Below, piece by piece: positions 51,110-62,500 of a stretch of 64,000 bases of DNA. A program made the translations under genes and the position numbers. The first letter of the stretch is position 1, and each line of letters opens with the position of its first letter. Below the pieces are notes generated by a model that was not told where the DNA came from, searched no databases, and worked only from the letters and a program-made list of their open reading frames with translations. This DNA comes from Arsenophonus sp052401645 (GTDB lineage Bacteria; Pseudomonadota; Gammaproteobacteria; Enterobacterales; Enterobacteriaceae): NCBI GenBank assembly GCA_052401645.1, contig CP198939.1:1860001-1924000 (forward strand). The letters run 5' to 3'.

Positions 51110-52360
51110 TTAACATAAAATAAAATTTCTATTTTTCTTAAAATAAGCTTTAATACCTCGAAAAATAGATTCTGCTATCTGTTGTTGGAATTTAACTGTT
51201 TTTAATTTTTTTTCTTCTTCAATATTACTAATAAAAGCAGTTTCAACTAAAATTGATGGAACATCTGGTGCCTTTAATACTGTAAAACTAGCTTGATCAA
51301 CAATATTTTTATGTAACTTATTAATATTAGCTATTCGTTTAAGCACTTCTTTACCAAATTTCAAACTATTGTTGATAGTTACTGTTTGAACCAAATCAAA
51401 TATGGTTTGATCAAGGTATTTATCACCACTCTTACTTACACCATTAATTAAATCTACCTTATTTTGTGTTTCAGCTAAATAACGAGCGGTATTACTAGTT
51501 GCTTCTTTTGTCGATAATGCAAATATTGAAGATCCACTTGCTTTCCGATTAGTAAAAGAATCAGCATGAATAGAGATTAATAAATCAGCTTGTATTTTAC
51601 GTGCTTTTTCAACTCTTAATCTTAAAGGAATAAATACATCTTTATTTCGAGTCATATAAACTTTCATCTTAGATTCACGATTAATTAATATTTTTAATCG
51701 TCTAGCAATTTGTAATACTACATCCTTTTCTAGAGTTTTATATTTTCCTATAGCACCTGGATCTTCTCCGCCATGACCAGCATCAATCATAATAATAATT
51801 ACTTTATTTCTCTCTATTTTATATGATTTTTTTTTCTTAATTATAAACTTATTATCTAATTTTTTTTTATTATAATAACCTAATAGTCCAAATAATGAAT
51901 TTCGATTAGCGTAAAAATTATAATCATGATAAAAATCAATAACTAAGCGATAATTAAAAGCAGAAATAGGAGAAATAGTAAATATTTTTAAATTAGTATA
52001 TGTTTTTATTTCAAAAACTAATCTAACTGTTTTTTGATCGAATTGCCCAACTTTAATTAATTTTAAATAATTATCATTTGAACTAATTTGCTTATTAATA
52101 TTTCTTAAAATATTATTTAATTGCAGATCTTTTAAATCTATAACAATACGATTAGGAACAGATAAAGTAAATTTACGATATTTTAAAGCAATATTCGACT
52201 CTAAAGTAACTCTAGTATAGCTAAATGCTGGCCAAATACGAATAGCAATTATTTTTGAAGATGAAGCTAACCCCAATGAATTGATATTTAATAGAATAAT
52301 AACAGCAACTGTTCCTTGCAAAAAACGTCGTCGTGAAAAACAATATTTTGAATGATTCAT
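51110..52360 (-). CDS. amiC: N-acetylmuramoyl-L-alanine amidase AmiC
   Basis: AmiC is a periplasmic zinc amidase that cuts the stem peptide from MurNAc to split daughter cells at division; NlpD activates it. The product is 416 residues (E. coli 417) and aligns throughout. The N-terminus carries a twin-arginine (Tat) signal, SRRRFLQG at 9-16, followed by a hydrophobic stretch. The AMIN septal-targeting domain covers about 36-145. A Lys-rich linker leads to the Amidase_3 domain from about 187. The zinc and catalytic residues are H196 (DAGHGGED), E211, H265 (SIHADSF) and E373 (LVETAFIS). Two runs of nine A residues in the linker are slippage-prone. A weak GGA precedes the ATG by about 7 bases. 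It implies that a Tat system and septal wall splitting persist. argA, normally beside it, is not intact. Confidence 0.97.
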   Translation of the reverse strand: MNHSKYCFSRRRFLQGTVAVIILLNINSLGLASSSKIIAIRIWPAFSYTRVTLESNIALKYRKFTLSVPNRIVIDLKDLQLNNILRNINKQISSNDNYLKLIKVGQFDQKTVRLVFEIKTYTNLKIFTISPISAFNYRLVIDFYHDYNFYANRNSLFGLLGYYNKKKLDNKFIIKKKKSYKIERNKVIIIMIDAGHGGEDPGAIGKYKTLEKDVVLQIARRLKILINRESKMKVYMTRNKDVFIPLRLRVEKARKIQADLLISIHADSFTNRKASGSSIFALSTKEATSNTARYLAETQNKVDLINGVSKSGDKYLDQTIFDLVQTVTINNSLKFGKEVLKRIANINKLHKNIVDQASFTVLKAPDVPSILVETAFISNIEEEKKLKTVKFQQQIAESIFRGIKAYFKKNRNFILC

Positions 52361-54071
52361 TTAAAATCCAGTTAATACATAAAATAATTAATCACTTTGT
52401 ATGTTTTAAGAAAGTATAATTTTCTATATTTTATTGTTATTATTTAATTTTTTTATATAAAGAAAATATTAATAAATAGCACTTACTAAATTAATATATT
52501 CTGTTATTTTATTTGCATAATTAATATACATTATTGTATTATTTATAATATTAATATTAAATATTAAATATAAATAATTTTATTTAAAAATAAATTTTTT
52601 TTAGTTTATATCATTTTAAAATCGATTGATTAAACAATTTATAATATTTCTATAATTTTATTTATAAAAATATCTAAATCAATTAATAAGAATATAATAA
52701 ATTATTAATATGATATTTTTATAATAAAATTTGAATCACAAATATAAATTGTTTGAAAATTTAAGTAAAATAAATAGAAAATAAATTATTATTTAGATAT
52801 AAGTGCTTTACTATAAACAAATATAAAAATATCATTATATTATAATGATATTTTTATATTTGTTTAATTAATAATAATTGTTGCTTTTAAAATTAAAGTA
52901 TATAATCAAATATCTAAAATATTTATAAAATAGTCGCTTAAGAATAATAATATTCCTATTAATTAATTAAATTATTGATTTAGTTATAGAAATAATTTTA
53001 ATATATTTATATAGAGATTGTAATAAATATAATTAGCAATAGAATTAAAAAATTATTTATTTTTGATAGTCATAAAGTATTAATGATTAAAATTAAAATT
53101 TTAATATTTAAATTTTAACTAAGTTAACTAAAAAATTTATTAAAAAGATAAAAAATTATAATAATTCCTTTAACATACTATTTTATAAATAAATATTAAT
53201 ATTAAGTATTCTTATAACTATTAAGTTATATTTATAACAATATTTAATTCTATTAAAAATACTAGAATTTTATTATAAATAAATTATTTAATTAAAAATA
53301 TTTTTATCATTAATAATAAAATAAAAAAATAATTAATTATTACTTATTACAATTAATAATAATAGCAAATGAAGTAATATAAAAAATATTATGTATTAAA
53401 AATAATTTACTTTTTTATTATTTATAATCATCTATATTAGATTATTATAAATAATGTTTAATACATCATATTATAAGCATTTGAATTTAAATAAATTATA
53501 TCTGATAATAAATTAAATAAAATATATATCTCTATATTAATTATAAATTATTATTTTATATATTTTATTTCTTATACTAAAATCATTCTAAATATTATCA
53601 GTTTTAATTTTTTATTTTTATATTATAATAATATATATTAGAATATTATTCTTTATCAGGAATAAAAAAACTAATTTAGTTTATTTATTATATAAGATAA
53701 TATAATAAATATATTTTTTAATATAAGCATTATTATATAAATAATCTCAAATATATAGATTTTATTAATTAATAATATTAGATTACATTCAATCTTTATA
53801 TATGATTATTATCAATTTTAAACATTTTATATAATATTTAAAAAATAAAAATTTATATTATTAAGATAAAATTATTAAATAAATAAATAATAATAAGAAA
53901 TTAAAATAATTAATATAATTTAATTAAACAATAATAAAAACTAAATTATATATTATTATAATAATATTCAAATCCAATTCACTATAATTAAAATTATTAT
54001 TTTTTAATATTATTCAATATTATTAATCAAATAAAAAGGAATAGCATAACTACTTAAAAATTATATTTTTA
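52361..54071. other. 1.7 kb gene-free block, expected site of argA
   Basis: E. coli has argA (N-acetylglutamate synthase, + strand, 1.33 kb) between amiC and recD, and the gap would hold it. On the + strand from about 52488 a frame reads S-T-Y-stop-I-N and then continues with occasional matches to the ArgA N-terminus (SVPYINTHRGKTFVIM). The agreement is too thin to call a pseudogene. Nothing else is recognisable. A 51-base palindrome lies inside at 52815-52865. Confidence 0.5.
52815..52865. repeat. 51-base perfect palindrome (25 bp arms)
   Basis: Bases 52815-52839 are the exact reverse complement of 52841-52865, with one T at the centre. Each arm has two G-C pairs (AAACAAAT.. and ..ATCAT). 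It is the longest near-contiguous palindrome in the window. It sits in the relic of argA, away from any living gene end, so a terminator role is doubtful. Confidence 0.88.
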
Positions 54072-55919
54072 TTAAAATAATCGATCTCTAAAACCACTGT
54101 GTCGTTCTGTTTCTATTAATAAAGATTTGATAAAAATATGTTTATTTGCATAAATCGTAAGTTTATTTTTTGCTCTAGTAATTCCAGTGTAAATAAGTTC
54201 TTTATTTATAATAGAAGTAAAAACTGGTGGTAAAATCAAAGCGGCATGATCAAATTCTGAACCTTGAGATTTATGTACTGTCATAACAAAAGCAGTCTCA
54301 TATTGAGATAATCGGTTTGGTTGTATTTTCTTAACTACACCATTAGGCAATTGAAAATAAACCTTTAAATCTTGATGATTATCTCTTAACATGATACCAG
54401 TATCACCATTGAATAAACCAAGAGAATGATCATTTTTTGTAATCATAATTGGACGCCCTTCATAATTTCTATTCAAACTTGATTTTATATATCTAATGCT
54501 TCCTTGGTGATGTAAAAGCTGTTCTAAGTTATTATTTAAGCCTATAACTCCATATGATCCATCCCTTAAAGCAGTTAATAAACGAAAACAATTAAAAGCT
54601 CTAATAATCTCTTCAGGATTTCGATCATGTTTTATCATATCTAGATAAGAACGATAATATATGGCAGCATCATAAAGCAATTTAATATATGTTTCAGATA
54701 AATTAATTGAATGAAAAGAGATATTTGTTCCTTTCTGTGTTAATAGTTGCTCAACTAGTTTAATATTGTTTTGATTAATTGCTCTGCTAAATTGACCAAT
54801 TTCAGATTCTTCATTAAAACGATAATTCTTTTGTAATAAACAAATCCTATCTTTAATTTTCACTCTATTATTTGATACAAAATTAGATAAATCGTATCCA
54901 GTAATTTTACTTAACTGCATAGCTCTCTTGTAACTATATCCATATTCTGAAAAACGGCATAGTTCAGAAAGAACAGCACCTGCTTCAACAGAAGATAATT
55001 GATCTTTATCTCCTAATATAATAACACGGGCATGATCAGGTATAGCTTCAACTAGTCTTGCCATCATATACAAATCGATCATTGAAGCTTCATCAATAAT
55101 TAAAACATCTAATAAAAGTCTGTTAGTTTTATTATAACGGAATAACTGTCTGTTTTGTTGTGAACCCAGTAATCGATGGATAGTATATGCTTCTTTTGGT
55201 ATGATCTCTTTCTCTTCCGAAGATAAATTCAAATTTAATAATGCATTATTTAATGATTCTATTAATCTTGCAGCTGCTTTTCCTGTCGGGGTTGCTAATT
55301 GGATTATTATTTTTTTTTTACTTAACTTAACTAAAGTAGCTAATAAACGTGCAACTATTGTTGTTTTGCCTGTACCAGGAGCACCAGAAATAACGGAAAT
55401 TCGACTTGTTACTGCAATTGCAATAGCTATTTTTTGCCAATTCTGAATATTAGATGAAGTAAAAAAATAATTTAAAATAGTTATTAAATGCTGTTCGTTA
55501 ATAATTTCTAATGAATGTTGAGAAAAAAAATTAGCCACTATTCCCTCATCAGCCCACATTCGTTGAAAATATAATTTATTACCAGATAAAATTAATGGCT
55601 TAGATAATATTATTGATTGAGATACGTTACAAACAGCATCAGATTGCTTAAGTTCTGCATAAATCTTACTAATACTTGGTGATCCAATTGCTTCCCAAAG
55701 TTCAAAAGCAATTTCATTTTGTTTACCATTAAATAAATAGACTGGTTCAAGTTTATCAATAAATAAACAAACATGACCAGATCGAGTTTCAGAACTTAAT
55801 AATGCAAATACTAATAATAGTAATACGTTTTCATCCTTTGCTAATCGAATAGCAAGTTGTATGTCTAAATAATTAAGCAAATTAAGTTCAGAAGCTCGTT
55901 TTAATATAGTCATTATCAT
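54072..55919 (-). CDS. recD: exodeoxyribonuclease V subunit RecD (5'-3' helicase)
   Basis: RecD is the fast 5'-3' helicase of RecBCD, which unwinds and degrades double-strand ends and starts recombination at Chi. The product is 615 residues (E. coli 608). After an N-terminal RecB-binding region come Walker A GAPGTGKTT with K185, the segment ATPTGKAAARL near 209-219, Walker B IIDEASMIDL near 274-282, GDKDQLSSVEAGAVL near 303-316, and the C-terminal VHKSQGSEFDHAAL near 548-561 and TRAKNKL near 583. All helicase motifs are intact. The first ATG is favoured: GAGG at the end of recB (55929-55932) lies 9 bases upstream, while the second ATG, two codons in, would be 15 away. Only five bases separate it from the recB stop, so the two are co-translated. 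A ten-A run near 55310-55320 is slippage-prone. Confidence 0.97.
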   Translation of the reverse strand: MIMTILKRASELNLLNYLDIQLAIRLAKDENVLLLLVFALLSSETRSGHVCLFIDKLEPVYLFNGKQNEIAFELWEAIGSPSISKIYAELKQSDAVCNVSQSIILSKPLILSGNKLYFQRMWADEGIVANFFSQHSLEIINEQHLITILNYFFTSSNIQNWQKIAIAIAVTSRISVISGAPGTGKTTIVARLLATLVKLSKKKIIIQLATPTGKAAARLIESLNNALLNLNLSSEEKEIIPKEAYTIHRLLGSQQNRQLFRYNKTNRLLLDVLIIDEASMIDLYMMARLVEAIPDHARVIILGDKDQLSSVEAGAVLSELCRFSEYGYSYKRAMQLSKITGYDLSNFVSNNRVKIKDRICLLQKNYRFNEESEIGQFSRAINQNNIKLVEQLLTQKGTNISFHSINLSETYIKLLYDAAIYYRSYLDMIKHDRNPEEIIRAFNCFRLLTALRDGSYGVIGLNNNLEQLLHHQGSIRYIKSSLNRNYEGRPIMITKNDHSLGLFNGDTGIMLRDNHQDLKVYFQLPNGVVKKIQPNRLSQYETAFVMTVHKSQGSEFDHAALILPPVFTSIINKELIYTGITRAKNKLTIYANKHIFIKSLLIETERHSGFRDRLF

Positions 55920-55924
55920 TAAAT

Positions 55925-58900
55925 CTAACCTCGATTAAATGAGCTAAACATATTATCCATTCCATTGATTAATTCATAAGAAGGAATGGTGTGATATATA
56001 CTAGAATTAGGATAGTTAGTATTAACTCCACGTAAAAAAAAATATATAACCCCACCAAAATCTTTTTGATAAGTATAATTAGGTAATCGATTTTTTAAAT
56101 AACGATGAAAAGCTAGTGTATAAAGCTGATATTGTAAATCATATCTATTATCAATCATCAAACTCTTTATCGCCATTTGATTGTATGCAAAACTATTTTT
56201 TCCTAACCAATTTGATTTATAATCAACGATATAAAATTTATCTTTCCAATAAAAAACTAAATCGATATAACCTTTTATAATACCATTCACTGGCTCAAAA
56301 GTAAGTGATGGACAATTTTGAGATAAAAGATCATATTTATGAGTTAATCTATCCAATACAGATGGTAGCAATAATTTCTCTATTGATAAATGAAATTCCA
56401 TTTCATTTAATTTAAAATTATTTCTTATCTTTGATAAACTTATGTTATCTTTAATTAAAGGAGTATCAAAAATATTTATTAACCACATTTTTAATACAGA
56501 TGCCCAGTTAGTAGAAAAACCAACTTTCTCTAATTTTTCAGATAACCAAAATTCTTTTGGATGCTGATCAAATGGTAGTGATTCTAATAATGAATGCAAT
56601 AAAATTCCTGCTGTTTTACCTTTAGGAAAAGTATGAATACTCATGTTGTTATCTGATGTTTCATCTTGAGTTACTAGATTATCTTTTTTCTCATCAATAC
56701 CTATTTTAGTTACTAAAGATTTTAGTATATGGATTTCGATATTTATATCACTAACAGAAAACTTATCAGATAATTGATCTATATCGTGATAGTTTAATCC
56801 TGAATAACTAGTAACTTTCCAAGTATCTTTAATATTACCTCTAAAATATCTAGCTAATAATTTAATAGGTTTATTTTCTTTAGGATAAAAAGGAGATAAA
56901 TTAATATCATTAATAAATGTAATACTAATATTTTCACTAACTAATTCTAATAAAGAATTACGTAATAAAATATTTTTATTAAATTGCCCTTTTTGTAACA
57001 AATAATTTAATGCTGTTCGATGTAAATCATTACAACTATTTTTCCAATTAAGGCAATCATTTTTTAAAGATCCAATACCGACACTACAATGATAAATTGA
57101 ACGCGTTAGCGCAACATATAACAATCGTAAATCTTCAGATAAATATTCTTCATTAGCTAATCTTATACTTTCTTTTTGTTGTGTCAGATCAAGAGATATT
57201 TCAAAATTCTTACGATCATGAAAAGTTATTAACTTTTTATGAAATAATTGAAATGTAAATGGTAACCAAACAATCGGATATTCTAAACCTTTTGCCTTAT
57301 GAATTGTACTTATACAAATTAAGTTTTTATCATTCTGTAAACGTATTTGTTGATTTTCTAATAAAGGATTAGGTTGATTAATTTGTCGCTCTAACCAACG
57401 AACTAGATCATGTTTACCATGAAGTTGTAATTCAGCCTCTTGTAATAATTCACTTAGATGCATTACATTCATCAAACGTCTCTCACCTTCCATATTATCC
57501 ATTAATAGATTTTCAGCAATTCGATGATTAACCATAATAATTCGTAAAGCACGAAAAATACCATTTTTTTTCCAAATCAATGAATAATTTAAAAACTCTT
57601 CAATTATTGTTTCACAATAATTTTCATCGTTATTTAATTGTTCAATATCTTGAGCACTTAATCCCATTAAACGAGTACCTAATGCGCAACGTAATGTACA
57701 AATCTTTTCCGGAAATAGCATTGCTTGTAATAACCAAAAAAGATCTTGTGCTTCATCAGTAGTAAAAACACTATCTTTATTAGAGAGAAAAACTGATGGA
57801 ATATTAAATTTACTTAATGATTTTTGTATTATTAACGCTTCATGACGATTTCTAACTAACACCATAATATCTAAAGCTGTTATCGACTTTTTTATATTAT
57901 TTCGAGATAACCAAGCTGTTCCATTTTCAGATTCTTTAAGCCAATTACAAATTGTACTAGCGCAATGATAAGCCATAGTTTGTTGATAATCTAACATTGA
58001 TATACTTTCTTTATCTATATAACAAAAATTTAATGCTGTTATTTTTTTTGTTTTATAAATAAACTCTAAATCTTGATTATCAGAAACTGAGTTAATTTTT
58101 TTAAATGGTATTTGTTCAAATAAAAACGGTTTTTCTGTTAGACTAAACAATTGATTAATAGCATCGACCATGCTTGATGAAGAACGCCAATTTGTATTAA
58201 TTGTATAGTGAAATTTAATCTGATTTTTAGCTTTAAGATAAGTAAAAATATCAGCTCCGCGAAAAGCGTAAATAGCTTGTTTTGGATCGCCAATAAATAA
58301 CAAACCACAATGATCATGACCATGATAAATATTTTGGAAGATTCGATATTGTTGTGGATTAGTATCTTGAAACTCATCAATCATAACAATTGGATAACGA
58401 TTACGAATCTCATTAGCTAATTTATTTCCATTTTTTGTATGTAATGCTTTATCTAAATTACTTAATAAATCATCAAATCCAATTTCTCCACGTTTTTTTT
58501 TCTCTTTAGAAATTGCTTGACGAATATTGATGATTGCTTTTGAAATAAAAAGATCACGTAATGTAAAAGATTGTTGTAATAAGTTATCAATAGCAAGAAA
58601 AACATCATGTTTTACTATATTTCCTGTTGGTGTTTTATTTATTAATTCAGATTGGGAAAAACGAACAAGTTCTTTAGGTATTTTATAATTTAGTGTTTTT
58701 GATTTTGCCCAGATAGTGATTGATGATAACCAATCTAATAAATTATGACGATTATAATTACGTTTATTAACATCTGAATTACTAATTAAATCAATGAAAT
58801 TCATTGAATTTAAAAGCCATAATTTTTTTACTATTTTTATAGCATCAATTAGTATTTTATGACGTTTTTTTATTGATTGTGATTTAATTGATCGGTTAAT

Positions 58901-59542
58901 AAAAGATGGAATATCTCCTTGTAAATAAGGTTTTATTTCGATAAGAAGTGTATCAGGATCACTCCATTCATCAATGATAACTGTTGACATAGAATAGTTT
59001 AGCGGATAACAATATCGGCGCCAAAAATCAATACAAGCTTGTTTTTGTAAATTATATTCATCATTTATTATCGTTTGTTCAAATAGAATACCTGATTCAA
59101 AAATATTATACGTTAAGATGTGTTGACAGAAGCTATGGATAGTATAAATCGGAGCTTCATTCATTTTACGTTCAGCAAGTAGTAACCATTGATAAGCTAA
59201 ATCTCTATTGGAAATGAAAGATAATAATGTTCTGTAAATTGAATTTTCATTAAAACCAATACCATTTCTAATACATGCTATTTTCATCTGATGAATGTTA
59301 TGTCGAATTCGTGATTTTAGTTCATTGATTGACGATTGACCAAAAGTTACTACTAAAATCTCTTCAACATTCAATCGACGAAAAAACGCATTTTTTTCTC
59401 CAATACCTAATAATAATCTCAAATAAAGTAAAGATATTGTATAGGTTTTTCCTGTTCCTGCTGAAGCTTCTATTAGGCTTTTACCATAAAGAGGTAAATA
59501 ATAAGGATCAAGTTCATGAGTTTCTATTATTTTATTTTTCAC
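55925..59542 (-). CDS. recB: exodeoxyribonuclease V subunit RecB (helicase-nuclease)
   Basis: RecB is the 3'-5' helicase and sole nuclease of RecBCD and loads RecA. The product is 1,205 residues (E. coli 1,180). Helicase motifs are complete: Walker A LIEASAGTGKT with K32, a DEFQDTNPQQY box, GDPKQAIYAFRGAD, and STIHKAKGLEYPIVWLP. The C-terminal nuclease is also complete: H in ILLHSLLESLPF, D1094 in GYIDLVF, and D1107 and K1109 in VDYKSNWLG, equivalent to E. coli D1067, D1080 and K1082. The start is GTG at 59542; an in-frame TAG stands five codons upstream, and a GAGG lies 15 bases before the GTG, which is longer than ideal. recD follows after five bases. ptrA and recC, which lie upstream in E. 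coli, are not seen in the window. An A9 run occurs in the KEKKKRG segment. Confidence 0.97.
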   Translation of the reverse strand: MKNKIIETHELDPYYLPLYGKSLIEASAGTGKTYTISLLYLRLLLGIGEKNAFFRRLNVEEILVVTFGQSSINELKSRIRHNIHQMKIACIRNGIGFNENSIYRTLLSFISNRDLAYQWLLLAERKMNEAPIYTIHSFCQHILTYNIFESGILFEQTIINDEYNLQKQACIDFWRRYCYPLNYSMSTVIIDEWSDPDTLLIEIKPYLQGDIPSFINRSIKSQSIKKRHKILIDAIKIVKKLWLLNSMNFIDLISNSDVNKRNYNRHNLLDWLSSITIWAKSKTLNYKIPKELVRFSQSELINKTPTGNIVKHDVFLAIDNLLQQSFTLRDLFISKAIINIRQAISKEKKKRGEIGFDDLLSNLDKALHTKNGNKLANEIRNRYPIVMIDEFQDTNPQQYRIFQNIYHGHDHCGLLFIGDPKQAIYAFRGADIFTYLKAKNQIKFHYTINTNWRSSSSMVDAINQLFSLTEKPFLFEQIPFKKINSVSDNQDLEFIYKTKKITALNFCYIDKESISMLDYQQTMAYHCASTICNWLKESENGTAWLSRNNIKKSITALDIMVLVRNRHEALIIQKSLSKFNIPSVFLSNKDSVFTTDEAQDLFWLLQAMLFPEKICTLRCALGTRLMGLSAQDIEQLNNDENYCETIIEEFLNYSLIWKKNGIFRALRIIMVNHRIAENLLMDNMEGERRLMNVMHLSELLQEAELQLHGKHDLVRWLERQINQPNPLLENQQIRLQNDKNLICISTIHKAKGLEYPIVWLPFTFQLFHKKLITFHDRKNFEISLDLTQQKESIRLANEEYLSEDLRLLYVALTRSIYHCSVGIGSLKNDCLNWKNSCNDLHRTALNYLLQKGQFNKNILLRNSLLELVSENISITFINDINLSPFYPKENKPIKLLARYFRGNIKDTWKVTSYSGLNYHDIDQLSDKFSVSDINIEIHILKSLVTKIGIDEKKDNLVTQDETSDNNMSIHTFPKGKTAGILLHSLLESLPFDQHPKEFWLSEKLEKVGFSTNWASVLKMWLINIFDTPLIKDNISLSKIRNNFKLNEMEFHLSIEKLLLPSVLDRLTHKYDLLSQNCPSLTFEPVNGIIKGYIDLVFYWKDKFYIVDYKSNWLGKNSFAYNQMAIKSLMIDNRYDLQYQLYTLAFHRYLKNRLPNYTYQKDFGGVIYFFLRGVNTNYPNSSIYHTIPSYELINGMDNMFSSFNRG

Positions 59543-62500
59543 ACTTAACTTTAACTACCTCTTCTCTTACTCTTATGTTATATTAATTACAAATTTTTTA
59601 ATTCAGATATAGTAAATATATATTATCTAATTCTTTAATTAATATAGTTTTCTTTATTAAAATAAATACTATTAATTTATAATATTAAAAAATTAAATTT
59701 TTAGTTATAAAACATTTTTTGTAAAAAAAGTTTATAGAATATAGCTTATTATTTTTTTTAAAATGTTCATCTCATATAATTTAATTTAATATTTTTTAAT
59801 TATTAAAAATCTAATTAATAAAACTTTATTATATATTCAAGTACTTAATTGCTCATTATTATTTTTAATAAAAATAATAAAATATTATTAAATAAAATTA
59901 GTATTAAGTAAATTTTAAAAAACATAACTAAATTATTATTTAGTCCTAAATTATTTTTAAAAAACAAAAGATATAAAATATATAAATATATTTATTTATA
60001 AATCACATTATAATTAACATATATATCTTATAAAGTAAGTATTTTGTAATAATTAATCATATTATTTCTTATAAATTAAAAATAATTTTTTGTTGTTTAT
60101 AAGCAAATAGTAATATTTCAATTATTTTTTGATAACTTTATCCTTTATTTCTATTTAAATAAAATAAAAAATTTAATAATATAAATCTTTTGTTTATATA
60201 TTGTAGTTTCTAAAGATAATTTCTTTAAAAAATCTATATTTTAATAATCTCTTAATATATTAAGTATTATCGTTAAAATAATTTAGTATCTATTCATTTT
60301 TTTTTACCATTTACTATATAGTAAGTAATATTTCAATTTATGATGCTTAAAAATTTTTAAAGATTATAGTTAATAAACCATAGCTTTAATATAATAAAAT
60401 TATTGATATAAATTTTATTATAGTACGTTGATATGAAGTTTATCTTAAAATACTCATTTTGTTTTTATCTTATATATTCATTACATTATACGATAGATAT
60501 ATTATTCACTATTCTTTCTTATTAATTTATAATAAATCGTACATTGCCCTTTTCTAATTTACTCATAATTTATAGATTTTTTTCTTCAAGAAATTTTTAA
60601 ATTATTTTTTAATATTTTAAAAATATATTTTTAAAATAGAATTAAAATTTTTATCTATTTATAATTATATTATATTTTATAATTCCTATATATAATGTTT
60701 TATATAAATTTTAAAATTTATCTATCATTCTTTAATTTATTATTTTATGATAAAAATCTATCAAGATGATTTTTATACAATTAAATGATAGATATCTATT
60801 TTATTTTATGAAAAAACTTTTTATTTTATTTTTGATAACTCTATAAAAAATTATTTTAATATAAAAATATTTTCTAAAATTAGTATTTAATCAATATTGA
60901 TTAACAATATTTTATATAATTTATTAATAATTATTAATAATTAAATCAATAACTAACTTGATTAAATAATTTTAATTAATTTTTATATTATAAGGTTTTA
61001 ATATTTTTAATCGTTATATACAATTTTAATAAATATTTTATATTTACGTTTAATTATTTAAACAGTAATTTATAATTATGCTTATATATATTTATTAAAG
61101 TAAGTTATTTAAAGTTATTCATAAATTTATATAAATTGATACTTTATAAAAATAATTAGTTTTCTTTTATCATAAATCGATATATCAATGATTTAATTTC
61201 TTATTATATACTCTATCTAAATGTTTAGTAATGATAAAATCATTTAATATATTTAAATAAAAAATTAACTTTTTATTTATAAATTTATTCGTATACTTTT
61301 AAAGTTAAAAACTTTTTGAACCTTTAGTAAAATATAGGAAAATTATATTTAGTTAATAATTTAAAATAATATCTCTTAATAAAGAGAAATATTACGTCTT
61401 ATAAAACTCTTTTTTATTTAAAAAAATTATTTATTAACTAGGTATTTCTTTAGAAGAGTTTATTAATATACTTCACCATGCGAAGACATTTTTTCTAATA
61501 ATATTACTCATAGAGTAATATTATAAAAATAAGTTTTATATTACTTTTGATATTTGAAATAGAATTACATTTTCTAAAAAAAAATTTTAAATATTATATA
61601 AAAGATATTTCTAATCTATTTTATTAAAAAAACTTTTTATCTTCTATTTTTTATAAAATATAAATAAAGATTCTTTTGAAATAAAATGTTAATCTTTAAT
61701 AATATATAATTTTTGATATACTAACTAATATATTATTAACTTATCAATTAGTTATTTAATTAATTAACATATTATATAAATTACTTAATTAGTTTACGAT
61801 GTTGACGATATTTCAAATTTTTAAAATTAAATTTTTTTTAATATAAATTATTATATGTTATAAGTAATAAAATGATCTTTTATTAAAAATAAAATCTATC
61901 AATAATAGAATTTACTAATATAGAAACAAAATAAAATTAATATATTTTATAATTTATATATTAAAAATTAATTATAGATTAATCTATTACTATCTATGAT
62001 AGATTAAAAATTATATTTAAAATTAATATCATATAAAATTTATATTATAAATATATAAAATATTTTATTAATTAAACAATAAATTGATTACTAATCGTAT
62101 AAAATCTTCAAATTATATCTAAAATATTAATATTTATTAATTTCTTTAAAAAAGAAATTAAATATTAAAAATATAAATATTATATATTTTAATTAAATAT
62201 ATTAAATGTATTAAAAATTTTTAAATATATTTAACATATGTTATTAATCATAATATCAGTATATTATAATATATAAAAACTTAATTTATATAAAGATAAT
62301 TTCATTATTTTACTAAAGTTAAATACAGCATAAAATTATTCAGATAAAGTGATTAGATTTAATGATTTAATAAATGATCTTTTATATAAAACATAGTTGT
62401 TATTTTTTTTAAAATTAAAGCTTATTCTTTTATTAATAAATTAACTAATAATATTTATTAAAATAATAAAATATAAATATTTTAATAATTTAAAAACTAA

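Noticed and set aside
52480..53810. argA pseudogene
   Set aside because: Position and gap size fit and a few residues near 52488-52510 agree, but the match is too short to separate from chance in A/T DNA. It is kept only as a note in the gap entry.
55201..55446. 81-codon open frame on the + strand
   Set aside because: It is the antisense of recD's Walker A region; the product is just the complement of a conserved gene and has no start signal of its own.
57580..59586. Open frames at 57580-57762 (+), 58138-58380 (-) and 59329-59586 (+)
   Set aside because: All lie in or over recB in other frames and have no domain, ribosome binding site or family resemblance.
61470..61525. ptrA or recC relic in a slightly richer patch
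   Set aside because: Both strands were read and no segment matched PtrA or RecC. The patch is explained as well by a small hairpin.
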